This document shows positions 58,331-64,000 of a stretch of 64,000 nucleotides of DNA, one piece after another. The translations under genes and the position numbers were made by a program. The stretch is from Annulohypoxylon bovei var. microspora (taxonomy: Eukaryota > Ascomycota > Sordariomycetes > Xylariales > Hypoxylaceae): positions 1-64,000 of the forward strand of contig MU405384.1 in NCBI GenBank assembly GCA_022836615.1, written 5' to 3'. Numbering within the stretch: position 1 is the stretch's first letter; every line of letters begins with the position of its first letter. Under the pieces are notes generated by a model. The model did no database searches and was not told where the DNA came from. It saw only the letters and a list, made by a program, of their open reading frames with translations.

Positions 58331-61300
58331 TAAAGCTTATAATTACAAAGGCTTCCTCACTTATTTTATTTCCTGCCCCAAATTATTAATAAAATATTTT
58401 TAAGGCCTTTATATTTTCTAATTTTTCCCAAGATTTTTACATCGGCTTTACATAACTTTTTCATTTAATTAATATTATTTTACATACACCTTATCCTTTA
58501 CGCTTACTTTCTAATCATAAGATTTCTTTAATAATGTATTCAAGATTTTCGTTATTTTAGTTAATAAAAGGTAATAATTAAATATTATTTTATATTTAAA
58601 ATAATAGCAGATTTATAGTTATTAATTTAAATAATTTAATATAAAATTATCATTAAATTTTTATAAATACATTTAATTTTATTATATAAAAACTAATTAC
58701 CTTAATTACCTTATATTTTGTATATAATTAAAAAAGTTTCTTTTTAAATTATAATATTATAATATTCTTTAGGTTTAATTAAATTTTATTATTTATTTTA
58801 TATTTAAGGCTTTTTAATTAAAATTAATTTATTATATATTTTATACATTCTTAAATTATAACCATAACAATTTAAACATATTTATTAACCTTTTTAATTT
58901 TAATTATAAAGTCCACAGCCTATTATTCTTTAAATAACTTATTTAAAACTTTATTAATGATTTATTTAATTAAATATACATAATATTTATACGTTATATA
59001 AAAAAGGTTTAATTTAATTATTATATTTTAATTATTAATTATTATTATTATTATAAATAATATCTTTAATCAATTAAATTATATGTAAGTTAAGAAATAT
59101 TACAAATATATTTATATCTTTTAATTTATTTTTTTTATAAACTTATTAATCTTTAAATTAAAAATAATAAATAAACGTTATATTATCTTTATTAATTTAC
59201 AAAGTTTTATTTAAAATACATTTATTTAATTACTCCTTTAATTTAATACTACTATTATAAGGAAATTATAATACCTAACATAAATATACATAAACCTTAT
59301 AATATACGCTTTAACTTTCATAATATTTATTACTTTTAATAAAACCTATTTTAATAATTAATAAATGATTATTATTAAATATTAAAGGTCCTTTTTTTTT
59401 TTTATTAATATCTTTATTATAAAATCAATAAACAGCTTTAAAAAATAACGATTAAAAATAAATAAAGATTTTAATAATCCTTTTTATTAAGTTTATTAAA
59501 CATAAATTTAATTACAAATATTACAATTCTTATAAAACTTTTATATATTTTATTTTATAATTAATTAATAAAAAGACCTTAAAACGATTACAATAATATT
59601 ATCTTTTTTTAAATGGTTTATAATATGGGAATTATAAATATTCTAAATTATAATCATTTTAAAAAAAATTTAATTTAATATTTACGTTTATTTTTTAAAT
59701 AATATAACTTCTTTATTATTTAAGTTATATTTAATAATTAAAACCTTATAATCCTTAAAAACTAATAAAAAATAATAATTACTTTTATTAATAACCTTAT
59801 AAATTATCTTAAAGTTTATATCTTTAATAATCCTTTAATTTTATAAGGTTTATAAATTTTTATTATAAAAGATTCTTTTTTTAATAGGTATGGTTATAAG
59901 GTTTTAATTTAATATTATCTCTTTTTTTAACATTTTAATAATATTTACCAAGAATATTTAAATGCTTATCATTATTATTTTTATTAAAAATAATTATTCT
60001 TATTTAAATAAACGTTGTATACGATTTGTTATTTTCTCGTCTTTTTGGTCTGCTAGGATATCTTAACCTTATTTTAATAAGACATTAAATCGTTTTATTT
60101 TTTTATCAACCTAATATTTCATAATAAAATTAAATCTTAATAAGGTTTATCCTTAACATATTTAATATTTATTTAATTTACAAATAATTATAAAATATTC
60201 TAAGTTTTTATAATTTATAAAAATCGTAAAAAGTTTAATTACTTTTTATAACTTTTTTTACCATGCTTTTATTAATTTAACAATTATTAAAAACTTTTTA
60301 TCGTATATTTCGTAATTATATTCGGTTAATAATAACTTTATTAAATAATAAATCACAAGTTTTAACATTTTATTATAATTTTTTTATAAAAAGTAAGCTT
60401 TTAAAACTTACCTTAAATAATTTGCTTTTAGGTATATTTCTTAATTAAAATCCTAATAAGTTAAGATTAATATAATGATAAATAAGTATTTTAATTTTTT
60501 AAACGCTACGTTTATTTTTTGTCTTTATTTAAAAGGGGCTTTTTTTTTTATTAAGATGGTTAAAAAGGCAGTTAATTTATTAAATCCTTTAATAAATATT
60601 TTATAAAAATTCATAAACTTTAAAAAGCTGCGAACTTTTTACACATTCGTGGGTAGTTTTTACCCCTTAATAGCTGTAATTTTATTAAGGTTTATTTTAA
60701 TTCCTTTTCTTATTATAATAATAAAGTTTAGGTATTTAATTTTTTTTATAATAAAAAAATATTTAAAAAGGTTTAATTTTAAATTAATATTATTAAAACG
60801 TTTTAATATTATTTTAACTTTATTTATATAATTTTTATAAGATTTGTTTAAATAAATTATTATATTATTTATATATGTTAAATAATAATTATTTAAAAGG
60901 TTAAATAAAGTTTTATTAATATAATATTAAAACGTTGTTAATATTTTATATAATTTAAAAGATGTGATTAACCACTTAAAAGCTTCAAATTAAGTGCGAA
61001 AAGCGGTTTTCCATTTATTCCTTTCCCTTATTTGTAATTTATAAAATACGATTTTAATGTTAACCTTAATTAATTATTTAATTTTATAAAAGGATTGTAA
61101 GGTTTTTTTGATTAATAATAATAAATAACGGTTGCATATTAAAATGGTGTTAAAAGCCTTATAATCCATATAAAATTAAAAGTTATTTCTTAATTTTTTT
61201 ATAAATAATATTAATGCCTTTTTTAATGAATTATTAATCTTAATTTATTTTTTATTTAATAAGCTTATTAAGGTTTTTTATAATATTAAAAGTTTTTTTT

Positions 61301-61524
61301 TTAATATGTTATATAAAGGCCTTTATAAAACCTTTTTTTTTTTACTTTAATCATTTTTTTATAAGTTAATCTTAATATTTAACCTTAACCTTAATGGTAA
61401 TAACGTTATATTTTTATTGTTTAAAAAATCTTTAATTTAATTTTTTAATTTATTAAATAATGCCTTTTAAATTTAATTAATTGTAAACCTTTTTTTTTTT
61501 TTTAATACAATATTAATATCTTAT
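58331..61524 (-). pseudogene. pol of Ty3-5: RT, RNase H, integrase region (RIP-destroyed)
   Basis: On the minus strand, reverse transcriptase is well preserved between about 61030 and 60450: NKWKTAFRT, then the catalytic box TYINNIIIYLN near 60847-60880 (both Asp now Asn). It continues GIKINLNKITAIKG (about 60700), KLPTNV and RSFLKFMNFYKIFIKGF, the classical Ty3 connection. RNase H follows towards 60000, ending RYPSRPKRRE near 60050, in the position of the usual A-LSRRPD motif. Integrase should occupy 59900-58400; I did not resolve its motifs. Plus-strand frames in this block, such as one at 60649, are shadows. Confidence 0.85.
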
Positions 61525-62870
61525 AAAATTTTTAAGGTCTTTTTTTTCTTTTACCCGGTACGGCCTTTCATAATGTCCGGGAAAACGCGACCTTCGCAAG
61601 CTCCGGGGCGTTTTTGCCCTCCCAAAGTTACAAAAACTAGGAAAAAAAAAAAAAAGATCCTAAAAATTTTTCTTCGCAAAAAGCTATTAGTTGGGAAAAG
61701 GTCTAAGAAAAGGGGTAGAAAACAAGGGAAAAAAAGGGTAAAAAACGAGATAAAAAAGGGGTGGGAAATGGGGTGGGAAAAGGGGCCAATAGGATAAAAA
61801 AAAAAACAAAATTTGTCCGGAAAACATCACCATTTATTTAATTAATTGATTTTTAATTTAACAATTAATTAATTAATTAATTAATTAATTAATTAATTAA
61901 TTAATTGATTGATTGATTAATTGATTAATTGATTAATTAATTAATTAATTAACTGATTAATTAACTTATTAATTGCTTAAAACCTTGGTTTAAAAGCTGG
62001 TTTAAAAGCTGGTTTAAAAGCTGGTTTAAAAGCTGGTTTAAAAACTAATTAACTTATTAATTAATTAATTGATTAATTAATTGGTTAAATGGTTAAATAA
62101 ATGATTAAATACTTAATTAATTTATTAATAAGTTAATTAATTAATTAGTTAATTAATTAAATACTTGATTAATTAATTAATTAATTGGTTAAAACCTTAA
62201 TTTAAAAGCTGGTTAATTTAATAATTAATTGAATAATTAATTAATTTACTTATTAATTTATTTATTAATTAATTAAATAATGGGTTAAATAACTTATTAA
62301 TTTATTAATAAAAAGAATATATTCCCATATAAAGGGCTTTTACCACCCTTTAAACCCTTAAATCTTAACCTTAATTTTAACCTTACCTTTAACCTTAACC
62401 TAATTATTAACCCTACATAATTTTAAAGCTTTATATAGTTTTAAAAACCTGATCTTTAACTTAGGTTAATTCGTTTTTATACAATTAAATAAAAGCTTTA
62501 ATAATGGATAATTAATTAACCTTTGGAAAAGTGGCCTTTACACATAAAAGATAATTTAAAAGTGGTTTTACGCGTAATTTAAAAAATGGTTAATTAAAAA
62601 AATGGCTTAAAAGGGCTACTACGTACGTAAGGAATTAAAAGGTGGGTTTAAAAAAAGGATACATTTAATCAAAGAAATAAATGAATTTAATTAATTAAAA
62701 GTATTATGCCTAAATTAATTAAGCTTAAAAAGGCTTATTAATTTCTTATTAATTATTTATTAATTAATTATTAATATTTATTAATTATTTATTAATTACT
62801 TTATTAATTAATAAATAATTATTTACATAATTAAAAAAAGTTTAAGCGTAATAATATCCTTTAAACGGAT
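61525..62870 (+). mobile_element. F element copy P4, full length (1346 bp), inside Ty3-5
   Basis: Starts AAAATTTTTAAGG, keeps the hairpin core (CGACCTTCGCAAGCTCCGGG) and the G-rich tract. A clean 12-bp CTGGTTTAAAAG array is at 61985-62045, TTAATTAA arrays follow, and the telomere-like tract is at 62360-62410 (CTTAACCTTAATTTTAACC). Ends CCTTTAAACGGAT. A 74-codon basic frame at 61573-61797 comes from the purine repeats and is not conserved between copies. Confidence 0.88.
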
Positions 62871-64000
62871 AATAATATTAAAGATTTAAATATTTTTATT
62901 ATTTTTCTTATATTAATGTTTCTTTTCTTAAGTTATAAATACTAGGAATATATTTCTTATTACATATTTAATTTCCTTAATTTATAAATATTTTATCTTA
63001 ATGTTATAAAGTGTTTAAATAATATTTTAACCTTTTTTATATATTATTAAGTTATATTTTTTTAAACTTATTTTAATTAACCTTTTTTTTGCCTTATAAA
63101 TAACATTATTTTATTTTATTTACGGTTTTTTTAATATTAAGGGGAACGTAAAATCCGGGATAATATAACCTTATATTTATTCCTTTTTATTGTTTATATT
63201 AATCTTTATATATATAAATATATTAATTATATAAAATTCCTTATTTTTAATTAATTTTAACTTCTTTTTTTTAAATAAATATACGCAATAATTTTACCTA
63301 TTATATAAGTTTTTTTTAAATATTAAATATATTAAATATTTTAAATTTATAAATATATTAATAAATTTTTATTTGTTTAATAAGGTTTCGATTAAAAAAA
63401 AATAATATATATTTTATTTAAAACTTTTTTAATATTTATAAATCTTAATATTAACCTTTAAATATAATTTTATTTAAAAATTATTCGTTTTTTAAATACT
63501 TTAATAATTTATAATTATTTTTAACATTTTAATCACTTTGGGCTTTTATAATAATTACTCGTGGCATATTATTTCTATTATCACAATTTAACTAAGATAT
63601 AACTTGAAATAATAAGCAAGCCATTACAAAATACCTTATCTTTATATAACAAGCACATTTACCTTTTTTCTTAAATTTTTTAAACTCCTAATTTAACCTC
63701 CATTATACTTTTAATAAATTATTATCACCTTAATACAAACCATTTACTTAACTTATTATTACAATTATCACAACGGTTAAAATTATATAATTCACTTTAC
63801 TTATAATTATATTTTTATTTTTATTAAACTTTAATCTTTATTTTTAAGTAATTATTATATTAATAAAGTTGGTAACCTTTTAATTAAATATTTCTTTATA
63901 TTAAATAATTATAAAATAATTAATTTTCTTTTTATAATTTAATATCCCTTTTATTTTGGCCGTTACATCATTAACCTTAATTATTTATTTATTATAATCC

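Larger units (their letters stand above)
57998..64000 (-). mobile_element. Ty3-5, minus-strand copy (runs off the window)
   Basis: 3' LTR at 57998-58312, polypurine tract at 58313-58330, pol and then gag rightwards, interrupted by F copy P4 (61525-62870). The part from 62937 to 64000 is collinear with the plus-strand copy at 33900-35708. It holds empty sites for hA2 (63715-63722) and F copy M3 (about 62936). The 5' LTR lies beyond 64000. Less mutated than the plus-strand copy. Confidence 0.85.

Noticed and set aside
60649..60831. Hydrophobic plus-strand frame that looks like a small membrane protein
   Set aside because: It is the antisense of the Ty3-5 reverse transcriptase/connection region, which reads clearly on the minus strand.
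1..64000. Mitochondrial or other organellar genome, suggested by the extreme A+T content
   Set aside because: There are no organellar genes, tRNAs or rRNAs. Nested Ty3, LINE and hAT elements with a RIP-type signature are nuclear.
63700..64000. LTR terminus at TGTAACGGCC (complement, near 63967)
   Set aside because: Homology with the plus-strand copy continues through it (33950-34000), so it is internal to Ty3-5 and not an element end.

Overview
This window looks like nuclear, non-genic DNA from a filamentous ascomycete-type fungus. It is a nest of transposable elements that have been heavily mutated by a RIP-like (repeat-induced point mutation) process. The sequence is extremely A+T rich. 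Repeated families differ almost only by C-to-T and G-to-A changes, CpG is spared while CpA, CpT and TpG are mostly gone, and retroelement reading frames hold their phase for kilobases while filling with TAA stops. I see no host gene, tRNA, rRNA or CRISPR array. The species cannot be named from this sequence.

Layout. 1-110: end of a non-coding element I call F. 217-935: an almost unmutated 719-bp hAT-like MITE (family hA). 2209-7912: Ty3/gypsy element Ty3-1 with two 215-bp LTRs. About 8100-12706: a Tad1/I-type LINE with MITE hB1 inside it. 13479-17947: part of a minus-strand Ty3 (Ty3-2) interrupted by an F copy (14381-15912). 17948-32626: another F copy, split by a 13.4-kb insertion (18553-31960). 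That insertion is a minus-strand Ty3 (Ty3-3) which itself holds a plus-strand chromodomain Ty3 (Ty3-4, 22123-29658). 32923-35708: LTR and 5' part of Ty3-5, with an hA MITE inside and an F copy at its end. 37856-46525: a MITE cluster with three hC and two hA copies plus two F copies. 46719-52525: minus-strand Ty3-6. 53148-57055: hB2, two solo LTRs and an F copy. 57998-64000: a second, minus-strand Ty3-5 copy containing another F copy and running off the window.

The boundaries are well supported. LTR pairs have equal lengths (215, 261, 202 and 155 bp). Most target-site duplications (TSDs) are exact: 5 bp for LTR elements and 8 bp for the three MITE families, which all share GAG...CTC ends. Where a TSD is inexact, the mismatch is usually a single transition. 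Two insertions are confirmed independently: removing hB1 restores the LINE reading frame, and the second Ty3-5 copy carries the empty site for an hA insertion.

The most notable observations are these. (1) A fossil inversion is recorded by exchanged 8-bp TSDs between inverted hC copies (39981-41619 flipped). (2) The F family has eight copies with no coding capacity. It is built from a hairpin module, G-rich repeats, 12-bp and TTAATTAA-like arrays, telomere-like TTAGGG-variant tracts and an internal pair of inverted repeats, and it leaves little or no TSD. (3) The mutation signature avoids CpG. All pol remnants are dead; their catalytic Asp codons have become Asn.
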